Shown here: positions 34,519 through 43,105 of the stretch, one piece after another
Position numbering within the stretch: the stretch's first letter is position 1
How the letters are laid out: every line of letters starts with the position of its first letter
Origin: Clostridia bacterium
Lineage (GTDB): Bacteria; Bacillota; Clostridia; Christensenellales; Borkfalkiaceae
Reading direction: 5' to 3'
DNA: 64,000 nucleotides
NCBI GenBank assembly: GCA_017621155.1
Contig: JAGATP010000016.1
Location: 1-64,000, forward strand
The notes under the pieces: model-generated
What the model was told of the DNA's origin: nothing
Database searches by the model: none
What the model saw: the letters and a program-made list of their open reading frames with translations, nothing else
Translations under genes and position numbers: made by a program

Positions 34519-37500
34519 GTGAACAAGTCTCAGACAAAAGTTATTGCAGTTCTTTCGTCCGTAGCGGCGGGATTACTCGCATTGACGGCAGTAACTTCTA
34601 GCGTTATGTATTCCATGAAAAACGACATGGATGCGTTGCTCGGTAGAGGTGAGAAGGTAACTGTAAGTGCCGGCAACCTTGACGGTAACTACTACAACGT
34701 AAAAGCGAAATCTGAAGAAGAAGCTTTGAAGATTGCTCAGGAAGTTACCCAAAAGACGGCAGAAGAAGGTATGGTTCTTTTGAAGAATGAAAAGAACGCA
34801 CTTCCTTTGCAGGGCGAAGCAAGAAAAGTAACTCTTTTAGGCTACTATGGATGGCACAACAATATGTCCGGTGGTGAAGATCCCGCAACGACCGCAGGCG
34901 CGATCTCCCTTTACAAAGGACTTGAAAACGATAAGGATATTCAGGTTAACCCTGCTCTTACCGACGAATCTCTGGGTGCAAAGGTTGAAAAGCAGAGCGA
35001 ATCTTCCGGTCAAATCGTAACGAATATTTCTTACACCGATTACGGTGCAGCGGCAGTTGCTCAGGCTTTGGACAAACATAAGGATACCTATGCTGAATAC
35101 AGCACGGCAATCATCACCCTTAAGAGAAATTCCGGTGAAGGTAACGATCAGGTAACGAACGTTGCTACTTCTTCCGTGGTAGATGCAGACGGTGCCTCTT
35201 ATCAGGAAAACGAATATAATCGTACCGGTCTTTCCCTCACCTTGAGAGAAATGGCACTCATTGATTATGCAAACAAGAACTTTAAAGAAGTCATCATCAT
35301 CGTCAACGCTGCAAATACGATGGAGCTTGGATTCTTGGATGATAACGATCCAAATATGAAGAACGGCGTTTATACCGATCCTTACGGCTCCGGTATGACG
35401 ATGGATTGTTCCAAGATCGTCGGTGCAGTTTGGGCAGGATGCTGCGGATCTCAGGGTGGTACTGCTCTTGCAAATCTCCTTAAGGGTTCCGTCAACTTCT
35501 CCGGACACCTTTCCGACATTCACGCAAGAACGCTTCGTAACGATCCTTCTTACGTCAACTTCGGTTCCTTCTCTTACACCAACAGTGCAGATCTCGGCTC
35601 TTATGCAGATACCACTTGGTTCCTTGATTACGAAGAAAATATTTATATCGGCTATCGTTATCACGAGACCGCCGCTGCAGAAGCTGCAAAAGGCAACTAC
35701 GCGGGCTACAACTACAATACGGAAGTCGTATATCCCTTCGGTTACGGACTTTCCTACACCACGTTCGATCGTGAGTACGTAGGTACGCCTTCCTATGATA
35801 GCGCCACCGAAACTTATACCTTCAAAGTAAAAGTAACCAACACCGGTTCTGTTGCAGGTAAGGGTGTCGCTCAGATCTACGTCAGCGCTCCTTGGGAAAA
35901 GGGACAGGTCGAGAAGGCTCAGGTCGTTCTCGGCGGATTCGCTAAGACCGAAGAGCTGAAAGCAGGCGACAGCGAGACCGTTGAAATCCAGATCAAGAGA
36001 GATTACTTCGAGTCCTACGACTATGTCAACGAAAAGGCTTACCTTCTTGATAAGGGCGACTACAAGTTCTACCTTGCAAGCGACGAATACGGCAGCCATA
36101 GCTGGGCAGAGATTAACGCGATGAACGGCGTAGATCAGAGCAAGGTTCTCTACACCGAGCACATTGGTTCTAAGATTGTTTACGACACCAATAAGCGCGC
36201 TTCCGATTTGGTGCTTGCAACCAACGCTTTGGACGAAGAAACCAACTGGAAGTTCAAGCAGTGGACTTCTAGCGCAACGGTTGGCGACGGATATGCTTAC
36301 GACTTCACGCGTGCTGACTTTAAGGCATCCTTCCCTACCGCTCCTACCGGAAAAGACCTCGAGGTATGGAACGATTATCAGAAGAAGTACCTTGCTAAGT
36401 ACGTCGTTGCAAACGATACCGAAAACGTATACGACGAAGACGGTAACAAGATTACCGAAGCTCCCGCGATCAATACCGACGAGACCAACTACAAGCTTTC
36501 CGATATGCGCGGTGTTGATCTCAACGATCCGAAATGGGACGATTATATTAACCAGTTCACCGCTGTATCTATGGCAAATATGTATGTAAACGGCGGTTGG
36601 GGACAACCCGGCGATGAAGAAAACGGCGTTCCTTCCACCTTCGATACCGACTCCCCTTACGGTTACTACGACCACAACGGCGTTGCCGCAAACAACAACA
36701 GATGGTACTGCGGTGGGCCTATGGTAGCTGCAACCTTCAACGTGAAGCTCGCGAAAGAAATCGGTGAAGCATTTGGTGAAGAGGCTATGAACTTGAAAGC
36801 TGAAGGCGTTACCGACCGTATCAACGGTGTCTATGGTTACGGTATGAACCAGCATCGTTCCGCATTCGGCGGACGAAACTACGAGTACTACTCCGAAGAT
36901 CCCGTCCTCTGTGGTAAGATGGGCGCTTCCGAGGCTGAGGGCGTTGCTTCCTACGGTCTTGTCGTTTACATGAAGCACTACGTTTTGAACGATCAGGAAT
37001 CTCATCGTCAGGATAACGGTTACTGCTCCTTTGTTAACGAGCAGGCATTCCGTGAGGTTTACACTCGTGCTTGGGAAATCTATATGAAGGAAGCTCAGAC
37101 CGAGATGAATTACTGGGCACTCGTTGACGGCGAATTCGTAAAGAGCACTAAGACGATCAGCGCTGCAAACGGTATCATGACCTCTTACAACCGTATTGGC
37201 GGTACCTACGCAGGTGCATCTCTTACGATCAACAGAATCCTTCGTAACGAGTGGGGCTTCACCGGAACCGTCCTTACCGACGCAGGAGGCGAACCTCATA
37301 CCTATATGACGAGCGACCTTGCACTTCGTCGTGGTCAGCAGCTCTGTCTCTCCAACAATGGTGATCCTGCACAGGGCAAGGGACTCTACGATATCAGCAG
37401 CCCTGTAGCGCTTACTTGGCTCAAGACCTCTACTAAGTACCTCCTTTACAACATTGCAAACTCCAACGCAATGGAAGGTATGGCACCCGGTGATGCAGTT

Positions 37501-37656
37501 TACTACAAGACTTCTCCTTGGATCATCGCTCTCAATATCGCTTGGGTCGTTGTCGGCGTACTTGCTGTAGCTACAGTTGTTGTTGACGTTCTTATCGCTA
37601 AGGACATCATCAAGATCAAGGAAAAGGCAAAGAAGAAGGACGGCGAAGAGTATTAA
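34519..37656 (+). CDS. Circularly permuted GH3 glycoside hydrolase, membrane anchored at both ends
   Basis: 1045 residues from a GTG start with AAGGAG 7 nt upstream (an ATG at 34517 reads straight into TGA). Layout: N-terminal membrane helix (6-30), GH3 alpha/beta-sandwich domain first (TAEEGMVLLKNEKNALPL near residue 85), fibronectin-III-like domain (about 420-505), then the barrel domain (about 640-970) and a C-terminal membrane helix (about 1000-1025) with a lysine-rich tail. KH is at 819-820 and the presumed nucleophile Asp921 in LTDAGG. Paralog of the genes at 233 and 46221. Probably an external, tethered exo-glycosidase; specificity unknown. Confidence 0.88.
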   Translation: MNKSQTKVIAVLSSVAAGLLALTAVTSSVMYSMKNDMDALLGRGEKVTVSAGNLDGNYYNVKAKSEEEALKIAQEVTQKTAEEGMVLLKNEKNALPLQGEARKVTLLGYYGWHNNMSGGEDPATTAGAISLYKGLENDKDIQVNPALTDESLGAKVEKQSESSGQIVTNISYTDYGAAAVAQALDKHKDTYAEYSTAIITLKRNSGEGNDQVTNVATSSVVDADGASYQENEYNRTGLSLTLREMALIDYANKNFKEVIIIVNAANTMELGFLDDNDPNMKNGVYTDPYGSGMTMDCSKIVGAVWAGCCGSQGGTALANLLKGSVNFSGHLSDIHARTLRNDPSYVNFGSFSYTNSADLGSYADTTWFLDYEENIYIGYRYHETAAAEAAKGNYAGYNYNTEVVYPFGYGLSYTTFDREYVGTPSYDSATETYTFKVKVTNTGSVAGKGVAQIYVSAPWEKGQVEKAQVVLGGFAKTEELKAGDSETVEIQIKRDYFESYDYVNEKAYLLDKGDYKFYLASDEYGSHSWAEINAMNGVDQSKVLYTEHIGSKIVYDTNKRASDLVLATNALDEETNWKFKQWTSSATVGDGYAYDFTRADFKASFPTAPTGKDLEVWNDYQKKYLAKYVVANDTENVYDEDGNKITEAPAINTDETNYKLSDMRGVDLNDPKWDDYINQFTAVSMANMYVNGGWGQPGDEENGVPSTFDTDSPYGYYDHNGVAANNNRWYCGGPMVAATFNVKLAKEIGEAFGEEAMNLKAEGVTDRINGVYGYGMNQHRSAFGGRNYEYYSEDPVLCGKMGASEAEGVASYGLVVYMKHYVLNDQESHRQDNGYCSFVNEQAFREVYTRAWEIYMKEAQTEMNYWALVDGEFVKSTKTISAANGIMTSYNRIGGTYAGASLTINRILRNEWGFTGTVLTDAGGEPHTYMTSDLALRRGQQLCLSNNGDPAQGKGLYDISSPVALTWLKTSTKYLLYNIANSNAMEGMAPGDAVYYKTSPWIIALNIAWVVVGVLAVATVVVDVLIAKDIIKIKEKAKKKDGEEY

Positions 37657-37845
37657 TCCTCTATTGAATTACAAACTCATCAACTGAAATTTTTCGATAG
37701 AGAAGGGTATTTCGCATTAGTCATTTTTGGTTGAAAGTAGCACGAAATCCATAAAAAGAGTACCGAAGCCTCTGGTTTTGGTACTCTTTTTGCATATTCC
37801 TATAAATTTTCGATCTTTTATGTGATTCAAGCGACAACCTCTTTT
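37657..37845. other. Intergenic region after the second GH3 gene
   Basis: No gene is apparent. It contains the terminator listed separately and AT-rich sequence leading to the next repeat-array promoter. Confidence 0.6.
37757..37792 (+). terminator. Terminator after the second GH3 gene
   Basis: AGAGTACCGAAGCC (37757-37770) pairs with GGTTTTGGTACTCT (37774-37787) through two G-U pairs, followed by TTTT. Confidence 0.9.
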
Positions 37846-37913
37846 CATTTCGTTGAAAAAAAACTGCCGTTTGTTTGAATTTATTGCAATTTTCTCCCGA
37901 TTCATATTACAAT
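37846..37913 (+). promoter_or_regulatory. Promoter with 21-bp-spaced direct repeats (LytTR-type), SGNH-MBOAT operon
   Basis: Copies start at 37846 (CATTTCGTTGA) and 37867 (CCGTTTGTTTG), 21 bp apart. The second begins 17 bp before the -35 TTGCAA (37884-37889); 18-bp spacer; -10 TACAAT (37908-37913). Only two copies are recognisable here. Confidence 0.65.
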
Positions 37914-37961
37914 AAGACGGAAAAATTGTACAATAACCATTCAAAAAAGGAGGGACGTGAC

Positions 37962-39356
37962 GTGAAAAAAACAATCCGAGAAATACTGTTCATTTTTTTT
38001 GTCATAATGATCCTTCCGACGGTCTTTTTCATTTCGGGTCTTTGTACCCCATCAAAATATTCGCAAACGTATTACGGCGAGCTTGCGCAAATGCTCGAGC
38101 GGTTAAAAAATTCGGAGAAGAAAAAAATCGTCATCATCGGCAATTCGTCCGTTGCTTTTGGGGTGGATAGTGCCTTGATCGAACAGGAGCTTTCCCTCGA
38201 TGGACTTGATTATGACGTTTGCAATTTCGGACTTTACGGTTCGATCGGAACGAAGGCGATGCTTGATCTTTCGGAGAAGTATATCGGGGAAGGGGATGTC
38301 GTCATTTTTACGCCTGAAATGAATCAGCAATCTATGAGCCTCTATTTTTCGGGCGAGCAGATGTGGTACGCCGTCGATTCCGATTTGTCTTTGCTTTCCG
38401 ATCTCAAGGATATAGAAATTATGGTCGGGTCATACCCTCAATATGTTGTCAATAAGCTTAAAACAGAACCTGTTCAGGGGAACGGCGTCTATGCAAAGGC
38501 TTCCTTTGACGATCGTGGCGATATGAAGAATGCAGAGCGCGCGTATAATATTATGCTTGACGGGGTAGACTCGAATAATCTCTTCCGCTCTGATATTGTT
38601 TGGGACGATGCGTTTACGAATTACGTCAATTCTTACTACCATCGGATCCGAGCAAAGGGCGGAACGATGGTTTATTCGTTTGCTCCGATGAACAGAAAAG
38701 CTTTCAAAGAAGGGTATGAAAAAGCACTTGATGATTATTATACGCAATTTTCGGAGAAACTCGATTTTCTTATTTTGGGCGATCCGCACACTGCCGTTAT
38801 GGACTACGAATGGTTCTATGATTCAAATGTCCATTTGAATGCTTCGGGTATGCGCGTGAGAACGATTTCTCTTATCAATGACTTAAAACTCTATTTTGAA
38901 AAGATCACGCCCGTTCGCACCGAGTATCCCCAAAAGCCCGTCATTCCCGATCGGGAGGAGGAAGGCGGACAACTTGACGATACTTACTTTATATATGAGA
39001 AAAATCAGAACGGGACGCTGATTGTCGGGCTTACCGAAAAGGGAAAACTTCAAAAGTCGCTTTCGATTCCTTCATCCGTCTACGCTTTTACGGCGGAGGT
39101 CTTTCAAAACAACCAAATAATCGAGGAAATTACGCTTCCCGCGAGCATTCGCATCTTATATGACGGTAGTTTTGCGGGCGCTGATTCGCTCAAAAAACTC
39201 GTCATTTTAGGCTTGAATCCCGAACGGATCTCGGTTGGATATTCTCTGTTGGAAGGGGCAGATTCCTGCAAAATTTACGTCAAAAAAGAAGCGTTTTCGG
39301 CGTTCAGCAGTAACTATTATTGGGGGCATTATGCGGCTCAATTGGAAATCGGTTAA
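37962..39356 (+). CDS. Membrane-anchored SGNH-like surface protein with leucine-rich C terminus (type A)
   Basis: 464 residues from a GTG start behind AGGAGGGACGTGAC. An N-terminal membrane helix (8-30) is followed by an SGNH/DltD-like fold: nucleophile-type motif IIGNSSVAFGVD (Ser62) and a late block WFYDSNVHLN (Asp287, His291). A short BspA-like leucine-rich repeat region (about 385-460) closes the protein. SGNH proteins of this kind (DltD, AlgX/AlgJ) work with MBOAT proteins in extracytoplasmic acyl transfer. It is a paralog of the gene at 52021 and the first gene of the operon that continues to an MBOAT acyltransferase. Confidence 0.75.
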   Translation: MKKTIREILFIFFVIMILPTVFFISGLCTPSKYSQTYYGELAQMLERLKNSEKKKIVIIGNSSVAFGVDSALIEQELSLDGLDYDVCNFGLYGSIGTKAMLDLSEKYIGEGDVVIFTPEMNQQSMSLYFSGEQMWYAVDSDLSLLSDLKDIEIMVGSYPQYVVNKLKTEPVQGNGVYAKASFDDRGDMKNAERAYNIMLDGVDSNNLFRSDIVWDDAFTNYVNSYYHRIRAKGGTMVYSFAPMNRKAFKEGYEKALDDYYTQFSEKLDFLILGDPHTAVMDYEWFYDSNVHLNASGMRVRTISLINDLKLYFEKITPVRTEYPQKPVIPDREEEGGQLDDTYFIYEKNQNGTLIVGLTEKGKLQKSLSIPSSVYAFTAEVFQNNQIIEEITLPASIRILYDGSFAGADSLKKLVILGLNPERISVGYSLLEGADSCKIYVKKEAFSAFSSNYYWGHYAAQLEIG

Positions 39357-41061
39357 AAATTTCATCGTCCTTTTGTGTCTTCCCTGTCTCGTCGGGTGTT
39401 CCGCTCCTCAAGATTTAGATAAGAACGAGGTAACAGTCTGCCTTGTACAAGGGGATCCGTTCGTTGCGAGAAGATACGTTGTAAAGGGGGAGAGGGGAGA
39501 CGATCTTACCTTTCAACTTTCTCTTCGGGAGGACTACACGCTTGGAGACTGTTCCTACGAGGACTACTCGTTCACACAGAAGGAGAACGACTGTACGCTC
39601 GTGCTCCATAACGTCCGCTATTCCTGTCGAATTTCGGTTTCCTGCTTCGTTCCGCGTTCTACCGTCGTTTATGACTATAACGGCGGTACTGCCGATGGTG
39701 AAACGTTTGAAAAAATCAGCTATAAAAAGTCCGTGCACCCCCGCATCAATACGCAAACGGCGGAACATCTCAAAAAAGACGGCTATGTCTTGACGGGTTG
39801 GAATACGAGCGACGACGGAAAAGGAGAGCACGTCGGGCTTGGGAGCAGAGTGACTCTGCATGAGGGCGAAGAGACGATTCTCTATGCGGAATGGAGAAAA
39901 GAGACTGATTTGTCCGCTTTTTTTTACGAGGTGATAGAAAATGAGATCACCCTTTTGAAATATTTAGGTTCGGATACGGAGGAACTTGTTCTTCCTTCGA
40001 CAATCGGAGGAAGGGAGGTTACGACGGTTGCGAGCGGATTTGCTAAGGATCGGACGATCTCAACCCTCGTTTTTCCCAAGACCGTCGAGGTCATCGAAGA
40101 AAATGCCTTTTTCAATACGCAAATTCAAGACATTTACTTTTTCGATACGATGATCAGTGTGTCGGACGCAAGCTTTTCAGGGCAAGTTCCGCATACTTGG
40201 CATATTAACGCACAAATGATCCCTCGCTATCAGGGTATGAGCGATATTACGGTGTTTGCCGACAAAATGGATCTGCTGATGCAGAATGCGGACAAGCGAA
40301 AACTCATTTTTTTTGCCGGTTGCAGTATGTTTTACGGGCTCGATTCCCAAATGGTTGCAGAAGAATACCCTGACTATACCGTACTCGATATGGGCGTAGT
40401 CGGCGGAACAAACGCAAGCTTTCAATTCGACTGTATGCTCCCGTTTATCCGCGAAGGAGACGTCTTTGTTCATGCACCCGAACAAGCAAGCTCGTATCAG
40501 CTAATGGCAAATTTAGCCTGCGAAAACCGTGTCTTTATTGCGACGGAAGGAAATTTCGATCTCTTAACGCTTACCGATATGGCAAAAATGGAGGGGGCGT
40601 TCGATTGTTTCTCGGCGTTCAATTCAAATCGCAGAAAACTGGAGCCGCGTTCTTACGACGACGCATTTTCTTTCAACGAGTATGGCGACAACACATCGAA
40701 CCGTCCGAATGTTCGCAACGATAAACAACTGACCGAAAATTACGGCGTTTACGATGGTTACGTAACGGAAACCTCGTTAAACGTTCTGTGCAATCTTTAC
40801 GATCAAATTGAAGAAAAGGGCGGGACGGTTTATTTCTCGTATGCGCCCATCAACGAATTGTGCGTCGTGGAAGAGAATGCGATCGCCTTTACGGAAAAGA
40901 TCGAGAACGGGTTGAAAGAGAGGGGATATACGGTGATTTCCGATTTAAGAGATTACGTTATGCCCGCGAAATACTTTTACGACACCGACTATCATCTGAC
41001 GAATGAAGGAGCGCAAATTCGCACGAATAAGCTAATTAGCGACTTAAAACAAGTTTTATAG
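39331..41061 (+). CDS. Lipoprotein with InlB-type repeat, leucine-rich repeats and SGNH-like domain (type B)
   Basis: 576 residues. The signal peptide ends in the lipobox LVGC. An InlB/Listeria-Bacteroides-type repeat follows (VVYDYNGGTADG to ILYAEW, about residues 107-188), then BspA-like leucine-rich repeats (about 205-285), then an SGNH-like domain with FFAGCSMFYGLD (Ser332) and the late block FYDTDYHLTNEG (Asp553, His555). The start at 39331 lies inside the preceding gene (26-nt overlap), indicating coupling. A paralog with the same layout is at 50252. The repeats suggest attachment to the wall or to a partner; the SGNH domain suggests acyl transfer or removal. Confidence 0.75.
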   Translation: MRLNWKSVKNFIVLLCLPCLVGCSAPQDLDKNEVTVCLVQGDPFVARRYVVKGERGDDLTFQLSLREDYTLGDCSYEDYSFTQKENDCTLVLHNVRYSCRISVSCFVPRSTVVYDYNGGTADGETFEKISYKKSVHPRINTQTAEHLKKDGYVLTGWNTSDDGKGEHVGLGSRVTLHEGEETILYAEWRKETDLSAFFYEVIENEITLLKYLGSDTEELVLPSTIGGREVTTVASGFAKDRTISTLVFPKTVEVIEENAFFNTQIQDIYFFDTMISVSDASFSGQVPHTWHINAQMIPRYQGMSDITVFADKMDLLMQNADKRKLIFFAGCSMFYGLDSQMVAEEYPDYTVLDMGVVGGTNASFQFDCMLPFIREGDVFVHAPEQASSYQLMANLACENRVFIATEGNFDLLTLTDMAKMEGAFDCFSAFNSNRRKLEPRSYDDAFSFNEYGDNTSNRPNVRNDKQLTENYGVYDGYVTETSLNVLCNLYDQIEEKGGTVYFSYAPINELCVVEENAIAFTEKIENGLKERGYTVISDLRDYVMPAKYFYDTDYHLTNEGAQIRTNKLISDLKQVL

Positions 41062-41069
41062 GAGAAAAC

Positions 41070-41309
41070 ATGGAGAGTATTCTTTTTACAACGCCGATAC
41101 TGTGGATTGGGTATGCAGTTGCTCTCTTTTTGTGCGTATTTGACCTTTTGAAAAAGACTTCGGGGTTATTTTCCGCGCTATCTCTTCTCATTACCGTCTG
41201 TACTACGACTTACGCGCTCATTCTCGGGGCAAGTATAGGCGAAGCAAGCTTTGTTGTTCTGTGCTTTTTGCTCTTGAATCTGCTTCGGTATTGGGGGAAA
41301 AAAGAATGA
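41070..41309 (+). CDS. Small two- or three-helix membrane protein before MBOAT (copy 1)
   Basis: A 79-residue, almost wholly hydrophobic protein with AGGAG 7 nt before the ATG. Its stop overlaps the MBOAT start (ATGA). A second copy of the pair is at 42857-44562. Position next to an MBOAT gene recalls DltX, a small membrane protein of Dlt operons, but there is no DltX-like C-terminal aromatic motif here; that motif is on the MBOAT itself. Confidence 0.75.
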   Translation: MESILFTTPILWIGYAVALFLCVFDLLKKTSGLFSALSLLITVCTTTYALILGASIGEASFVVLCFLLLNLLRYWGKKE

Positions 41310-42718
41310 ATTTCAATTCCTTTGAATTTCTCGTATTCCTTCCCGTCGTGCTTCTTCTCTATTGGACGATCCCACACAAATTCCGTTGGATTTTGCTCCT
41401 TGTCGCTTCATATTATTTTTATATGAGTTGGAACGCCTGGCTCGTATTTGCCATTCTCGGAACGACGGTCATATCCTATCTTTCCGGTATTTTGATCGGT
41501 TCGACCAAAAAGCAAGGACGCAAAAAGCTGTACGTCATCGTGACGCTCGTCGTATGCTTGGGTACGCTCGTTTTCTTTAAATATTTCAATTTCCTTTTGA
41601 GTAGCGTCATCGACTTTTTGAACTTGTTTTCCTTGCATATCGAAAGCAGGACGCTCGACATCATTCTCCCCGTCGGTATTTCTTTTTATACCTTTCAGAC
41701 GCTCTCCTACGTTATTGACGTTTACCGCGGAAAGTTCATTCCCGAAAAACATTTCGGCTATTACGCGCTGTTCGTCTCGTACTTTCCCCAACTTGTCGCC
41801 GGCCCGATCGAAAAGCCGGGCGATTTATTGCCGCAGCTGAGAGAAAAGCATTTTTTGAATCGGGAAGATATGGAAATTGGTTTTAAGACGATGGTGTGCG
41901 GATTTTTCCGCAAGTGCGTCGTTGCTGACTTCTGTGGAATATACGTCAATCGAGTCTTTTCCGATCTTCCTCACGCAACGGGACTTGCCGTGTGGATCGC
42001 GGGTGCATTCTTCTGTATTCAAATGTATTGCGATTTCGCTGGGTATTCCGAAATTGCCATCGGTTGCGCTCGAATGATGGGTGTAAAGCTTACCAAGAAC
42101 TTTGACCGTCCCTACTTTTCACAGAGCTATACGGAGTTCTTCCGCCGTTGGCATATTACCTTGAACCGTTGGTTTACGGAGTATCTCTATATCCCTCTCG
42201 GCGGAAACCGGAAGGGCAAGGCAAGAAAAATCCTCAATACGGTCGTCGTTTTTTCCCTTTGCGGAATGTGGCACGGTGCGAATTGGACTTACCTGTTATG
42301 GGGACTATACGCCGCCTTTTTCGTCTGTGCGGAGAGCATTCTTCCATGGAAGCCTTCTACGACGGATATGGGTATTTTAGGTAGACGGGTCTTGATGTTT
42401 TTCATCTTCGTCCCTGCGGGTATCATCTTCCGGGCGGAGAGCGTCGCACAAATCGGACAGGCTTTTTTTCAAATCTTTTACGGAACGGAAAACTATCTCG
42501 TCGATACCCTCGCTTTCGTTGGACTTGATTTTTTCGGACTTGCCCGATTTTTCGTCAGCCTTATTTGCATGGAGCTTTTTTGCGATTTCGTGGACGATCG
42601 GAAATCTTTCAAACAAAAAAGCAGCATCTATGCGTATACGATCATTGCGGTCATGCTCTGCTGGATCGCGCTCCTTTCGACAGGCGATATTTCTGCTTTT
42701 CAATATTTTCAGTTCTAG
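41306..42718 (+). CDS. MBOAT family O-acyltransferase (AlgI/DltB-like), copy 1
   Basis: 470 residues and about 10-12 membrane helices. MBOAT hallmarks: SFYTFQTLSYVIDVYRG, FPQLVAGPIE, the YTEFFRRWHITLNRWF block (His283) and the presumed catalytic His323 in GMWHGANWTYLLWG. These proteins move an activated acyl group across the membrane onto surface polymers. The start at 41306 overlaps the upstream stop by ATGA. It ends in SAFQYFQF, matching the F-x-Y-F-x-F tail that carries the proposed acyl-accepting tyrosine in DltX of the Dlt pathway. Paralog of 43102. Confidence 0.92.
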   Translation: MNFNSFEFLVFLPVVLLLYWTIPHKFRWILLLVASYYFYMSWNAWLVFAILGTTVISYLSGILIGSTKKQGRKKLYVIVTLVVCLGTLVFFKYFNFLLSSVIDFLNLFSLHIESRTLDIILPVGISFYTFQTLSYVIDVYRGKFIPEKHFGYYALFVSYFPQLVAGPIEKPGDLLPQLREKHFLNREDMEIGFKTMVCGFFRKCVVADFCGIYVNRVFSDLPHATGLAVWIAGAFFCIQMYCDFAGYSEIAIGCARMMGVKLTKNFDRPYFSQSYTEFFRRWHITLNRWFTEYLYIPLGGNRKGKARKILNTVVVFSLCGMWHGANWTYLLWGLYAAFFVCAESILPWKPSTTDMGILGRRVLMFFIFVPAGIIFRAESVAQIGQAFFQIFYGTENYLVDTLAFVGLDFFGLARFFVSLICMELFCDFVDDRKSFKQKSSIYAYTIIAVMLCWIALLSTGDISAFQYFQF

Positions 42719-42746
42719 TTTCTCGTCATTCATAGATAAAAATACT

Positions 42747-42835
42747 CTGTTCGTTGCAATTTGAACGGAGTATATTTTATAAAATAAAACAATTCGTTTC
42801 TGCGCTCTTGATTTGTTGACTCTTTCACTTATAAT
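42747..42835 (+). promoter_or_regulatory. Promoter with 21-bp-spaced direct repeats (LytTR-type), second MBOAT operon
   Basis: Copies start at 42747 (CTGTTCGTTGC), 42768 (weak) and 42790 (CAATTCGTTTC), spaced 21 and 22 bp. The last begins 18 bp before the -35 TTGATT (42808-42813); 16-bp spacer; -10 TATAAT (42830-42835). Confidence 0.7.
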
Positions 42836-42856
42836 GAAAAACGAAGAGGAGGGGAA

Positions 42857-43105
42857 ATGAATTTATTTACGGCTACAAACGTCTATATCGCGATCTTTAT
42901 CGCTTGGATGATTTTTCTTACCTCTCTTATTTTGGGACGAAAGAGAAAAGCGTTTTTTTACGCGATCATTCCTTCGATCGCTGTCTTCTTTTTATGTTTG
43001 GGAGGTCTTCTCGTTCTGGGTGGAAGCTATCAGGATTGCGCTCTCGTCAGTATTTTCTTTTTTATCCCTCTTTTATTTCATAAAATCGGAGGGAAGAAGC
43101 AATGA
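42857..43105 (+). CDS. Small membrane protein before MBOAT (copy 2)
   Basis: An 82-residue hydrophobic protein with three likely helices, a paralog in position and character of the gene at 41070. GAGGAGGGGAA precedes the ATG. The stop overlaps the MBOAT start by ATGA. The first gene of an operon running through the MBOAT protein and the acyl-AMP ligase. Confidence 0.75.
   Translation: MNLFTATNVYIAIFIAWMIFLTSLILGRKRKAFFYAIIPSIAVFFLCLGGLLVLGGSYQDCALVSIFFFIPLLFHKIGGKKQ

Noticed and set aside
34837..37299. An 820-codon open frame on the minus strand
   Set aside because: A shadow of the second GH3 gene caused by biased codon use; low-complexity valine- and cysteine-rich translation with no ribosome-binding site.
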